From Candidatus Iainarchaeum sp. (GTDB lineage: Archaea; Iainarchaeota; Iainarchaeia; JAADDC01), in assembly GCA_030445695.1 (NCBI GenBank), contig JASUTF010000016.1, positions 1-19,661 of the forward strand: 19,661 nt of DNA. The letters are read 5' to 3'. A model generated the notes under the pieces. That model was given only the letters and a program-made list of their open reading frames with translations. It did no database searches and was not told the DNA's origin. This document shows positions 1 through 6,294 of this stretch, piece by piece (position 1 is the stretch's first letter; every line of letters begins with the position of its first letter). The position numbers were made by a program, and so were the translations under genes.

Positions 1-58
1 CCGGCAGAGCGCCCGCCTTGCACGCGGGAGGCCCCGGGTTCAAATCCCGGCGGGTCCA
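1..58 (+). tRNA. tRNA-Ala(UGC), 5' end cut off
   Basis: This is the 3' three quarters of a tRNA. The anticodon stem 12-16/24-28 is CCCGC/GCGGG, with a seven-base loop CTTGCAC that gives anticodon TGC (Ala). The T stem is 34-38/46-50 with loop TTCAAAT. The acceptor 3' strand is 51-57 (CGGGTCC), followed by discriminator A at 58. Position 70 is a T, consistent with the G3:U70 alanine identity pair, but the partner lies outside the window. CCA is not encoded. Confidence 0.93.
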
Positions 59-63
59 CTTGA

Positions 64-80
64 AGGGGCTTTGCCCCCTT
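64..80 (+). terminator. possible hairpin terminator after tRNA-Ala
   Basis: A GGGGC/GCCCC stem with a TTT loop, flanked by AA and TT, starts 6 bases after the tRNA-Ala end. It could end the tRNA transcript or be a processing structure. There is no long T tract, so the call is weak. The rest of 81-134 shows no convincing TATA box or other feature. Confidence 0.3.
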
Positions 81-134
81 TCATCCTTGCTGGGCCTCCC
101 AGGATTGGCGGGCTCTGCAACAGAACCTTTTGGT

Positions 135-208
135 GCCGCGGTAGCTCAGTCCGGCAGAGCGGCCGCCTCGTAAGCGGCAGGTCGCGGGTTCAAATCCCGC
201 CCGCGGCT
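135..208 (+). tRNA. tRNA-Thr(CGU)
   Basis: A complete cloverleaf is visible. Acceptor 135-141 (GCCGCGG) pairs with 201-207 (CCGCGGC). The D stem is GCTC/GAGC, the anticodon stem GCCGC/GCGGC, and the loop CTCGTAA gives anticodon CGT (Thr). The T stem is GCGGG/CCCGC with loop TTCAAAT. The discriminator is T and CCA is not encoded. U36 and A37 are present, as expected for a t6A37 substrate that reads an A-starting codon. The gene ends one base from the convergent methylthiotransferase stop codon. Confidence 0.96.
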
Positions 209-209
209 T

Positions 210-1463
210 TCACTCTTGAATTTCTCCACGCAGAAACAGGGGGAGCGCCTCGGTTATGTATACGTCCTTGAACTCCCCCAGGATGTTTCCCCCGTGCACC
301 ACGACCGGCTTGTAGTGTTCCGTTCTTCCGATGAATGCCCCGTGGCGCCCCTTTTCGACAAAAAGCGTTCTGAACGTTTTCCCGACGTATTGCTTGTTCC
401 ACTCCTTTCCAACGCGGAGATGGACTTCGGTCAGGTATTTCGAGCGACGCTTCTTTTCGTTGGGCGATATATGGCCCTTCATGCGTGCTGCCACCGTTCC
501 CGGGATCGCAGAGTAGCGGGAGATGTTCAGCACGTCTATTTTCAGCTCCTCAATAAGGCGTGCGGAGTCAAGGAACTCTTCCCACGTCTCGGTGGGGAAG
601 CCGACGATTATATCCGTTGAGATGCTCGCCAGCGGAAAGCGCTTTCTTATCTTCATCACAACCTCCCGAAAGTCCTCCACCGTGTAGTTCCTCCCCATGA
701 GTTTCAGAATCCTGTCGTTACCGCTCTGCACGGGGATGTGGAAGAACTTGTAGAGCCGTGGATCCTCAAAGACGTCCAGCAGCCCCTCGTCGATGAGGCG
801 GACTGCATGATCCACGTTCATCATTCCCACACGTATCCTGTAGTCGCCTTTCACGCTGTCCAGAATCTCTCCCAACAGTTCCACAAGATTTGTCCCTATA
901 TCAACGCCGTATGCCCCCGTGTCCTGCGATGTCAACCGTATCTCCTTTCTCCCTTCTTCTACCGCCTCTTTCACGCTCCTGACGATGTCCCCCGGCCTGT
1001 AACTGCTGATGTATTTGCGGGCGAACTTCGTGGCGCAGTATGTGCACGTTCCTGTGCATCCCTCAGATATGACGACGGACGCGATGAACGGCTCCGTCCT
1101 TATCTGCGGAACGCCCGCCTTTCTGTCCGGCAGTTTCACACCTAAAATTTCAGATAGCTTTTCCCACTCCCTTGGCCCCGCAATCTCTGCTTCCGGTGCG
1201 ATTTTTCTTATCTCCTCAGGGAGCACGTTGGCCAGGCAACCCGTTACCACGAACTTCTTCCCTTCCTTTGGAAGGCGACGGATCCGGGAGAGCATGTGCG
1301 CTATCGTCTTTTCCTTGACTGCACAGGTATTTAGTATGATCGTGTCCGCCTCTTCTGGATACTCCACTCTCTCCCAGCCCTTGGACGAGAGGGCTGCCAT
1401 GATGATCTCCGAATCCACCTTGTTCGCCACGCAGCCGTACGTTTCGATGTAGTATTTTGCCAC
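210..1463 (-). CDS. tRNA N6-threonylcarbamoyladenosine methylthiotransferase (CDKAL1/MtaB type radical SAM)
   Basis: This enzyme is predicted to convert t6A37 to ms2t6A37 in ANN-decoding tRNAs, using radical SAM chemistry and two Fe-S clusters. Numbering from the start given here (417 residues), the N-terminal MTTase domain has the three cluster cysteines C11 (ETYGC), C47 (LNTC) and C76 (VTGC). The radical SAM CxxxCxxC motif is C136, C140, C143 (sequence CTGTCTYC). The C-terminal ~60 residues look like a TRAM domain. An upstream in-frame GTG at 1502 would add 13 residues, but an AT-rich TATA-like element at 1484-1494 lies inside that extension and is centred 26 bp before the GTG at 1461-1463. 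I therefore prefer 1463, as a leaderless start. The position immediately after the first strand also fits the family's usual N-terminus. The gene diverges from the next gene and converges on tRNA-Thr. The family is clear; the exact start is inferred. Confidence 0.9.
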   Translation of the reverse strand: MAKYYIETYGCVANKVDSEIIMAALSSKGWERVEYPEEADTIILNTCAVKEKTIAHMLSRIRRLPKEGKKFVVTGCLANVLPEEIRKIAPEAEIAGPREWEKLSEILGVKLPDRKAGVPQIRTEPFIASVVISEGCTGTCTYCATKFARKYISSYRPGDIVRSVKEAVEEGRKEIRLTSQDTGAYGVDIGTNLVELLGEILDSVKGDYRIRVGMMNVDHAVRLIDEGLLDVFEDPRLYKFFHIPVQSGNDRILKLMGRNYTVEDFREVVMKIRKRFPLASISTDIIVGFPTETWEEFLDSARLIEELKIDVLNISRYSAIPGTVAARMKGHISPNEKKRRSKYLTEVHLRVGKEWNKQYVGKTFRTLFVEKGRHGAFIGRTEHYKPVVVHGGNILGEFKDVYITEALPLFLRGEIQE

Positions 1464-1483
1464 GTTCTCATTCGTTCTGGGAA

Positions 1484-1494
1484 TCTTAAAAAGG
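1484..1494. promoter_or_regulatory. shared bidirectional TATA-like element
   Basis: The run TCTTAAAAAGG is AT-rich on both strands. It is centred about 26 bp before the preferred GTG start of the minus-strand methylthiotransferase (1463) and about 25 bp before the GTG start of the plus-strand gene (1514). That is the archaeal spacing for leaderless transcripts, so one element may serve both directions. This is inferred from spacing only. Confidence 0.5.
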
Positions 1495-1513
1495 GTGGCC
1501 ACGTTCTTTTAGC

Positions 1514-2170
1514 GTGGTCGAGGAGATCGCAAGGAAGGTGTATTTCTCGCGCCTCCGGAAGCTGAACGGGCAGTTCCGCGAGAAACTGCTGGAGCTGCGT
1601 GATAGGAAGGGGTATCATCTAGCGAAGGATGCATTGCGGTTTAGTCGGACAGAGGAAGCGTTTCACGTTTTCCACGATGCGTTCCAGCGTGTTCTCGACG
1701 AGATAAATCGGTATCCTGGTCGCAGGGTTGTCATAGCGCCGGTTCCCCACGGCGGCGAGTTTGTGGGCACCCTGTTTCATGAAGCACTGCAGGCCCTGCG
1801 TGAACGGGGACTGGTCGACAAGGACGTGGAATTCCTGCGCATCGAAAAGCTTCCCGGGAGGGAGTTCAGGTACACGCCTCCCGAGGGGGAACACCTCTTC
1901 ATACTGGTGGACGACGCCTACGGATCTGGCAACACGGCCCGGAAAGTGCTTTCCAGGCACCCTCGGCCACAGGACGCCAAGGTAGTAGCCCTGTCGGCTC
2001 CGGAGCGGAGCGACCGTTACATGTATGCAAAGATGCTTGCTGTTTTGTCTTATCTGGACCGTGCTCTCCGTGGTGAGCCAGAACTATTAGATGAGCTTGT
2101 GGAGAAAAAGAAGAACAAGGGCGCGTATGTATCCACCCACCGGGACGCTTGGCGGGTTGATGACTTCTGA
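1514..2170 (+). CDS. phosphoribosyltransferase-fold protein, function unassigned
   Basis: The 218-residue product has a type I PRTase signature at about residues 128-142: hydrophobic strand, DD (D133, D134), then AYGSGNTAR, which matches the PRPP-binding loop pattern. An upstream strand and loop at 71-82 (VVIAPVPHGG) fits the start of the Rossmann-like core. The first ~65 residues are basic and helical and are not part of a standard PRTase. The C-terminal tail is charged (EKKKNKG). I cannot name the substrate: no orotate, hypoxanthine, uracil or adenine PRTase hood is recognisable, and PRTase-fold regulators also exist. GTG start with a TATA-like element 25 bp upstream. Its stop codon directly abuts that of the convergent prenyl synthase. 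The fold call is fairly safe; the role is unknown. Confidence 0.8.
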   Translation: MVEEIARKVYFSRLRKLNGQFREKLLELRDRKGYHLAKDALRFSRTEEAFHVFHDAFQRVLDEINRYPGRRVVIAPVPHGGEFVGTLFHEALQALRERGLVDKDVEFLRIEKLPGREFRYTPPEGEHLFILVDDAYGSGNTARKVLSRHPRPQDAKVVALSAPERSDRYMYAKMLAVLSYLDRALRGEPELLDELVEKKKNKGAYVSTHRDAWRVDDF

Positions 2171-3238
2171 TCACTTCTCTCTCCTTATGATGTACTCTGC
2201 CAGTTCCGCGAGCACCCCCTTGACGCCCTCCTCGACGGGTGCATCCCTGAGCGACGCCACACCCTCTTCTACGAGCTTTTCCATCAACTGCTTGCAGTAG
2301 TCAAGGGCCCCTGTCTCCACGATGATGTCCTTTATCTCTTCGATCTCCTCCGGCGTTGCACTTTCCCTGCCAAGGACCGCCTTTATGAGTTTCCTTTGGG
2401 CGGGCGTGGCGTTCTCATAGGCCTTCACTATGAGCAGCGTTCTCTTTCCCTCCCGGATATCGGAACCGACGGGCTTTCCTGTTTTCTTCTCGTCGCCGAA
2501 CACGCCGATTATGTCGTCCTGTAACTGGAACGCAATGCCCACGGGGATAGCGTAGTCCGAGTATGCCTTGAAAACATCTTCTTCCGCCCCTGCAAGACGT
2601 GCACCGAGGTGTAACGGCCCTTCTAAAGTGTATTTTGCCGTTTTGAGTTCGTGAACACGCAGAACGTCCTCTTCCCGAACGTCTCCTATGGGCAGGAACT
2701 CCAAGGAGATGTCAAGGACTTGGCCGTAGCCGGTGCGTTCAGCGATCTCGTGGAGTTCCTTTACTGCTAACACCGTTGTCTCCGGGTCGAACCCCGCATC
2801 TATTAACGCTTCTGTTGCGTAGGTCTCTGCGAGATCACCTGCTGCCATGGCCAGGGACTCGGCATCGTGCCGTTCTAACTCGCATTTCACGTAATGATCC
2901 AAGAAACTCTTCCAGACGGTGGGCTGGCCTCGTCGTAGCTCATCCCTGTCCATTATGTCGTCGTGGATGAGGAGGTAGTTATGTAGAAGTTCGTATGAGA
3001 TGCTTGCCCTTGCGGCTCTTTCTGGTTCTTCACCGCCAGCACCGAGGTACCCGGCCACAACGAGGACCGGTCGTACGCGTTTCCCGCCCGATTTCGCGAA
3101 TCGGAGAATCTCTTCAACGACTCGTCTGTTGAAAGGGTCGGTCTGCATCTCCATTTTTCTTTCGAGGAAGGAGTACAGTTCCCTGTCGATTTTCGGCACC
3201 CACTCGGCGAAGAACGCCTTCATGTTCTCGAACGCCAT
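2171..3238 (-). CDS. idsA: geranylgeranyl (polyprenyl) diphosphate synthase
   Basis: This trans-prenyltransferase condenses IPP with allylic diphosphates, supplying the C20 (or related) chains for archaeal ether lipids. The 355-residue product has the first aspartate-rich motif DDIMD at 93-97 followed by RRGQPT, and the second at QDDIIGVFGD (D241, D242). The GGKRVRP substrate motif is at 51-57. Residue 88, the fifth before the first motif, is Tyr. An aromatic there is usual in archaeal type I synthases, so chain length could be C15 or C20. The frame runs open into the tRNA-Leu gene, so the longer reading is rejected. ATG at 3238 has a TATA-like box centred 26 bp upstream and fits homologous N-termini. 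Confidence 0.95.
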   Translation of the reverse strand: MAFENMKAFFAEWVPKIDRELYSFLERKMEMQTDPFNRRVVEEILRFAKSGGKRVRPVLVVAGYLGAGGEEPERAARASISYELLHNYLLIHDDIMDRDELRRGQPTVWKSFLDHYVKCELERHDAESLAMAAGDLAETYATEALIDAGFDPETTVLAVKELHEIAERTGYGQVLDISLEFLPIGDVREEDVLRVHELKTAKYTLEGPLHLGARLAGAEEDVFKAYSDYAIPVGIAFQLQDDIIGVFGDEKKTGKPVGSDIREGKRTLLIVKAYENATPAQRKLIKAVLGRESATPEEIEEIKDIIVETGALDYCKQLMEKLVEEGVASLRDAPVEEGVKGVLAELAEYIIRREK

Positions 3239-3259
3239 GGTTCTGAATTGTGTCGGAAG

Positions 3260-3268
3260 TTTTAAGAT
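3260..3268 (-). promoter_or_regulatory. TATA-like box for prenyl synthase
   Basis: The minus strand reads ATCTTAAAA, centred 26 bp before the ATG at 3238. This supports both that start and a leaderless mRNA. Confidence 0.55.
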
Positions 3269-3288
3269 CGTTGAGGGGGCTATTCGAC

Positions 3289-3294
3289 AAAAAA
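3289..3294 (-). terminator. oligo-T terminator of tRNA-Leu
   Basis: On the minus strand a run of six T follows the tRNA-Leu 3' end by about 28 bases, and a TTTT lies just before it. Archaeal RNA polymerase terminates at such T tracts. The element also lies upstream of the prenyl synthase promoter. Confidence 0.4.
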
Positions 3295-3322
3295 CGGTTT
3301 TATCTACCTGATTTTGGAGGAG

Positions 3323-3406
3323 TGCGGGGGCGGGGATTCGAACCCCGGGAGGCACTAAGCCACCGGATCCTAAGTCCGGCCCCTTTGGCCGCTCGGGCAC
3401 CCCCGC
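3323..3406 (-). tRNA. tRNA-Leu(UAG)
   Basis: A class II tRNA of 84 nt. On the minus strand the acceptor GCGGGGG (3406-3400) pairs with CCCCCGC (3330-3324), with discriminator A at 3323. The anticodon stem is CCGGA/TCCGG and the loop CTTAGGA gives anticodon TAG (Leu). The extended variable arm can form GGC/GCC. The T stem is CGGGG/CCCCG with loop TTCGAAT. There is no intron. Its first 14 bases plus one flanking base are repeated 123 bp upstream (see the hairpin array). Confidence 0.96.
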
Positions 3407-3407
3407 A
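3393..3407 (-). repeat. 15-bp direct repeat, copy 1 (5' end of tRNA-Leu)
   Basis: The plus-strand run TCGGGCACCCCCGCA covers the first 14 bases of tRNA-Leu plus one flanking base. An exact copy lies at 3516-3530 in the same orientation. The two copies bound 108 bp of hairpin-rich DNA. Confidence 0.85.
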
Positions 3408-3515
3408 CCAGATTCTCTGGTGGCGCGAACGCGCCTGCGGGTTTACAACCCGCACCCACAACTGTGCGTCCGATCGTCAGATCGGGCCCGCGGCTCGCCA
3501 GCCGCGTACCGGCTG
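3407..3515. repeat. array of short perfect hairpins upstream of tRNA-Leu
   Basis: Successive inverted repeats sit with little or no spacing: 3407-3421 (ACCAGA/TCTGGT), 3422-3435 (GGCGC/GCGCC), 3436-3454 (TGCGGGTT/AACCCGCA), then a weak 4-bp CACA/TGTG at 3457-3466, then 3470-3485 (CCGATC/GATCGG) and 3489-3506 (CGCGGCT/AGCCGCG). Stems are 5-8 bp with loops of 3-4 bases. The sequences differ from one another, so this is not a simple tandem repeat. No convincing reading frame or complete tRNA is present. The remaining gap to the winged-helix gene holds the repeat copy and promoters. Structure is seen directly; function is unknown. Confidence 0.75.
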
Positions 3516-3530
3516 TCGGGCACCCCCGCA
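3516..3530 (-). repeat. 15-bp direct repeat, copy 2 (orphan tRNA-Leu 5' end)
   Basis: This is an exact copy of the tRNA-Leu 5' end. It is not followed by a foldable tRNA body: no matching CCCCCGC acceptor strand occurs before the real tRNA-Leu. Confidence 0.85.
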
Positions 3531-3559
3531 GCCCCTCCATTTCCTGGCCGGCGGGAAGC

Positions 3560-3568
3560 GTTATATTG
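3560..3568 (-). promoter_or_regulatory. TATA-like box pointing into the hairpin array and tRNA-Leu
   Basis: The minus strand reads CAATATAAC, centred near 3564. Normal spacing predicts transcription from about 3538, roughly nine bases before the orphan tRNA 5' copy and far (about 130 bases) from the real tRNA start. No TATA-like sequence is visible in the GC-rich 3407-3530, so this may drive the whole unit. Confidence 0.4.
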
Positions 3569-3625
3569 ATGAGTGTGACTATTTTAATTGGGAACTCTCG
3601 ATTTGCTCTCCAGTTCTGGCAGGGG

Positions 3626-3949
3626 ATGTCTGTGAGGGTCGAGGAAATAAAGGGCCTCATGAAGAGTTTAGGTGCAAAGCGTTCAGAGATTCTCGTCTAC
3701 CTGGCACTGCGGCGAATTGGCGGGCCTGCTTCCATATCCCAGATCCTCGACTCGGTGAACCTTTCAGAGAAGACGGTCCGCAACGCCCTCGATGCCCTCA
3801 TGAAGAGAGGACTTGTTGTTCGCAGGGGAAGAGGCAGGGGAACGAGATACATAGCCAAAGGGACGAGGGCGCTGATGCACAGGGTAAAAGAAAGGATAGA
3901 GGAGGGCGTTCAGGAAATCTTCACTCATCTTCGATTCCGTTCATCGTGA
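3626..3949 (+). CDS. small winged-helix DNA-binding protein
   Basis: The 107-residue product looks like a single winged helix-turn-helix domain. A first helix runs at about 17-30 ([12 protein letters not shown]). The HTH follows at about 35-62 ([27 protein letters not shown]), and a basic wing at 63-77 ([13 protein letters not shown]). It ends in an amphipathic helix. It resembles the TrmB/MarR/ArsR-like archaeal regulators, and its target cannot be read from sequence. The open frame extends upstream through the hairpin array, but ATG at 3626 is preceded by AGGGG and by ATTTTAATT at 3581-3589, and it begins where the domain begins. Its 3' end overlaps the convergent radA gene by 29 bp. Confidence 0.8.
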   Translation: MSVRVEEIKGLMKSLGAKRSEILVYLALRRIGGPASISQILDSVNLSEKTVRNALDALMKRGLVVRRGRGRGTRYIAKGTRALMHRVKERIEEGVQEIFTHLRFRSS

Positions 3950-4871
3950 TGCGGAAGACCGCCTCACCCTCTGGCAGGTGCGGTGAGTCCACGAGTCGCG
4001 CGATTCTCTTATCTCCCTTGCCCTTCCTCAGATATATCCTATACGTTGCTGCGTGGCCCAGTACGTGGCCACCCACGGGCTCCGTGGGGTCGCCGAAGAA
4101 CATATCCGGCTTTGCCATTACCTGGTTCGTCACGACCACAGCGAGGTTATACGTGTCTGCCAGCTTCTGCAGGGCGTGTATGTGCCTATTCAGCTTTTGC
4201 TGCCGCTCTGCCAGGGCCCCGCGACCCACGTACTCCGCCCTGAAGTGAGCCGTTAGAGAGTCCACCACGATGAGCTTTATGTTCTTCTCCTCTATGATCT
4301 CGCGGGCCTTCTCTACGAGGACCATCTGGTGGTCGGAGTTGTAGGCCCTTGCCACGTATATGTGCTCCAGTGCCTTCTCAGGATCAAGACCCACGGCCTT
4401 CGCCATCTGAACAGCCCTTTCTGGCCTGAACGTGTTCTCCGTGTCTATGTAGAGGGCGTTGCCGTCCAGTCCTCCCTTATCCATTGGGAGCTGAACGTTA
4501 ACGGCGAGCTGGTGACAGATCTGTGTTTTTCCGGATCCGAACTTTCCGTAGAATTCCGTTATGGCCTGCGTTTCCACGCCTCCGCCTATGAGCTCGTCCA
4601 GTGCCCGGGAGCCCGTTGTGATTCTTCCCACAATGGTCCTTTTTTCCATGAGTTCCTTGGCTGACATCCAAGACATCTCAAGGGCGTCGCGGGCGGCGTT
4701 GATGACCTTTATTGCCGTACCCTCTCCAAGGCCTGCTACTTCCATGAGTTCCGCGGGAGAAGCGACTGCTATGGATTCTATTGTCGTGTATCCTGCTTCC
4801 CTGAGCTTCTCTGCTGTTGTGGGACCGATTCCGGGTAGATCTTCAATCTTTTGGATCTTCTTCTCTGCCAT
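3921..4871 (-). CDS. radA: RadA recombinase
   Basis: This is the archaeal RecA/Rad51-family ATPase that forms filaments on ssDNA for homologous recombination. Its 316 residues are close to the usual archaeal length. An N-terminal helix-hairpin-helix domain spans about 8-62 ([17 protein letters not shown]). Residues 67-75 match the linker and polymerisation segment. Walker A is GKFGSGKT at 109-116 with K115, and Walker B is LIVVD ending at D204. The L2 region follows VTNQV at 248-252. There is no intein. ATG at 4871 has a strong TATA box centred 26 bp upstream. It lies just downstream of RPA on the same strand but has its own promoter. Confidence 0.98.
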   Translation of the reverse strand: MAEKKIQKIEDLPGIGPTTAEKLREAGYTTIESIAVASPAELMEVAGLGEGTAIKVINAARDALEMSWMSAKELMEKRTIVGRITTGSRALDELIGGGVETQAITEFYGKFGSGKTQICHQLAVNVQLPMDKGGLDGNALYIDTENTFRPERAVQMAKAVGLDPEKALEHIYVARAYNSDHQMVLVEKAREIIEEKNIKLIVVDSLTAHFRAEYVGRGALAERQQKLNRHIHALQKLADTYNLAVVVTNQVMAKPDMFFGDPTEPVGGHVLGHAATYRIYLRKGKGDKRIARLVDSPHLPEGEAVFRITMNGIEDE

Positions 4872-4892
4872 AATAGGAACGGGTGCCGATGG

Positions 4893-4901
4893 TTATTAAT
4901 A
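4893..4901 (-). promoter_or_regulatory. TATA box of radA
   Basis: The minus strand reads TATTAATAA, centred at 4897, exactly 26 bp before the radA ATG. This implies a leaderless transcript. Confidence 0.65.
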
Positions 4902-4924
4902 TGGGGACGTAGTATAGCTTTCCC

Positions 4925-6271
4925 CTATTCCTCTAAAAGTGACTTTACTTCGGAGAGCATTCTCTGCACTTCGTAGTCCCAGTTGGGCTCTCGCAGGACT
5001 TTTGCTACCAGTTCCAGCGAGTCGAAGTACTTGTTTCTCCTAACGTATCCGGAGACAACGATCTCCTCACCAAGGAGCTTCTTCTCGGCTATTTCGTGCA
5101 GGTCGATGTCCGGATTTATCTTTTCCCCGTATACCTTTTCCGCCTGCCTGTCGAAGGCAATGACGCGTATGCTGCCCGTCCCGTCGTCCAGTTCGAAACT
5201 CAGTATCGGCACAACTCTGACGTCCTCGGAGCCGCACTCCGTGCAGACCCATCTGCCGTCCTTCCACTCCGCCTTTGCGCCGCAGGAGTTGCATACTGCC
5301 GTTACGGGGTTTATACTGTAGACCTGCACCACTGTACCCCTTACCTCAACGAACTTGTTCCCCTCTTCGAGTTCCGCCACGTGTTTTCTTTCCTTCTGGG
5401 GCGTGACCGTAATGTCGCTGAACTGTTCCTTGAGGTCGTCGCGGATCTGGACGATCCCCATGCGGCCCACGTGGACATTTATCCCTGAGACGCCCTCCCT
5501 TGTATATCCGGAGGAGATCTTGATCACGTCCCCCTCCTTCAGATCCACCTTTGCCCTTTCGTCCCATAGGACGATTCTGACGCTCCCTGTCTCATCCGCC
5601 CCAATAAACGCCCGCATGGTTGTCTCTGTCCCGTCGGAACGTTTTATTACCTTGGGCGGAAAGACGCGAACCACTTTCACAATGAGATCCACGTCCTGCA
5701 TGTCCGGAAGAAGATCCTTCACCTTGACAAGGACGTTTTTCGCTTCCGGAAGTTTTGAAGTGTCCACATCCGGGTTCACGATGATGCGGCTGTCAAAGGA
5801 AAGGGTCAGAACGGGCTCGCCGTTGTATTCTCGAACGTATCCGTTCAGGATTTCTATGACCTGCCCGCTCTCAAGTTTTCCGTGTTCTACCAGGGCGACG
5901 TCCCTGTTCCACAGCGTAAGCCGTATGGTTCCCGTCTCGTCCCCTATGATCATGCGGCAGTACTTGCCCGTTCGGCCGTCCTTCTTGAAAACGCGGGGAG
6001 GAAATATGCGCAGGATCCGGGCAACGACGTCAACACGCTCCATTCCTGGTTTGAGGTCTGAAATTTTTACACGCTGGCTGAGCTCCCTCTCCACGTCAAT
6101 ATCGACGCCGAGTTCCTTGGCCACTGCGTATGCGGCTCCCGCCTCCGTAAGAAGACCGGCAAATGCCTTTATCTTCTCCCTTATACGTTTCCTTACCTCC
6201 TCCTCGCTCATACCCGTGGATTCAACGATCTTCTTAATGATCTTGTCCGCGTCTGCAATCACAATAAACAC
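4925..6271 (-). CDS. replication factor A, ssDNA-binding protein with three OB folds and a zinc finger
   Basis: This RPA70-like protein coats single-stranded DNA in replication, repair and recombination. In the 448 residues, an N-terminal helical segment (1-66) is followed by OB folds at about 68-165, 183-275 and 300-425. Each contains the strand pattern ending in DETG/DDGTG plus a W or F (IGDETGTIRLTLW, GADETGSVRIVLW, DDGTGSIRVIAF). A CxxC-12-CxxC zinc finger (C327, C330, C343, C346) lies inside the third, as in euryarchaeal RPA. The C-terminus is a short helix. The start is a GTG at 6271. A second GTG three codons on (6262) is also possible, as the weak TATA-like box near 6290 is 19 and 28 bp away respectively. 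It diverges from truA with only 20 bp between starts. Confidence 0.95.
   Translation of the reverse strand: MFIVIADADKIIKKIVESTGMSEEEVRKRIREKIKAFAGLLTEAGAAYAVAKELGVDIDVERELSQRVKISDLKPGMERVDVVARILRIFPPRVFKKDGRTGKYCRMIIGDETGTIRLTLWNRDVALVEHGKLESGQVIEILNGYVREYNGEPVLTLSFDSRIIVNPDVDTSKLPEAKNVLVKVKDLLPDMQDVDLIVKVVRVFPPKVIKRSDGTETTMRAFIGADETGSVRIVLWDERAKVDLKEGDVIKISSGYTREGVSGINVHVGRMGIVQIRDDLKEQFSDITVTPQKERKHVAELEEGNKFVEVRGTVVQVYSINPVTAVCNSCGAKAEWKDGRWVCTECGSEDVRVVPILSFELDDGTGSIRVIAFDRQAEKVYGEKINPDIDLHEIAEKKLLGEEIVVSGYVRRNKYFDSLELVAKVLREPNWDYEVQRMLSEVKSLLEE
6262..6270 (+). promoter_or_regulatory. TATA-like box of truA
   Basis: CAATAAACA is centred 26 bp before the truA ATG at 6292 and overlaps the start region of the divergent RPA gene. 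Confidence 0.5.
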
Positions 6272-6285
6272 TATGGTTGTTCATC

Positions 6286-6294
6286 TTCTTAATG
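6286..6294 (-). promoter_or_regulatory. weak TATA-like box of RPA, overlapping the truA start codon
   Basis: The minus strand reads GCATTAAGA. It overlaps the truA ATG and lies 19-28 bp from the two candidate RPA GTG starts. Confidence 0.35.

Noticed and set aside
3239-3400. In-frame extension of the prenyl synthase to 3400
   Set aside because: The added residues are translated through the intact tRNA-Leu gene and its trailer, and the internal ATG at 3238 has its own TATA box and a family-like N-terminus.
3407-3530. A second tRNA gene (tRNA-Leu duplicate or tRNA-Tyr with loop GTA)
   Set aside because: The 5' acceptor copy has no matching 3' acceptor strand, the D and T arms cannot be placed consistently, and the GTA-loop hairpin has no acceptor. 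It is reported only as an unexplained structure.
3393-3530. CRISPR array or phage attachment site
   Set aside because: There are only two repeat copies of 15 bp, the hairpins differ in sequence, no cas or integrase gene is in the window, and the repeat is the tRNA 5' end, not its 3' end.
3250-4248. Long plus-strand frame of 332 residues
   Set aside because: It crosses the tRNA-Leu antisense, the hairpin array and radA in antisense. Its translation is low-complexity (Arg, Pro, Gly) with no family signal, while two well-supported genes occupy the same DNA.
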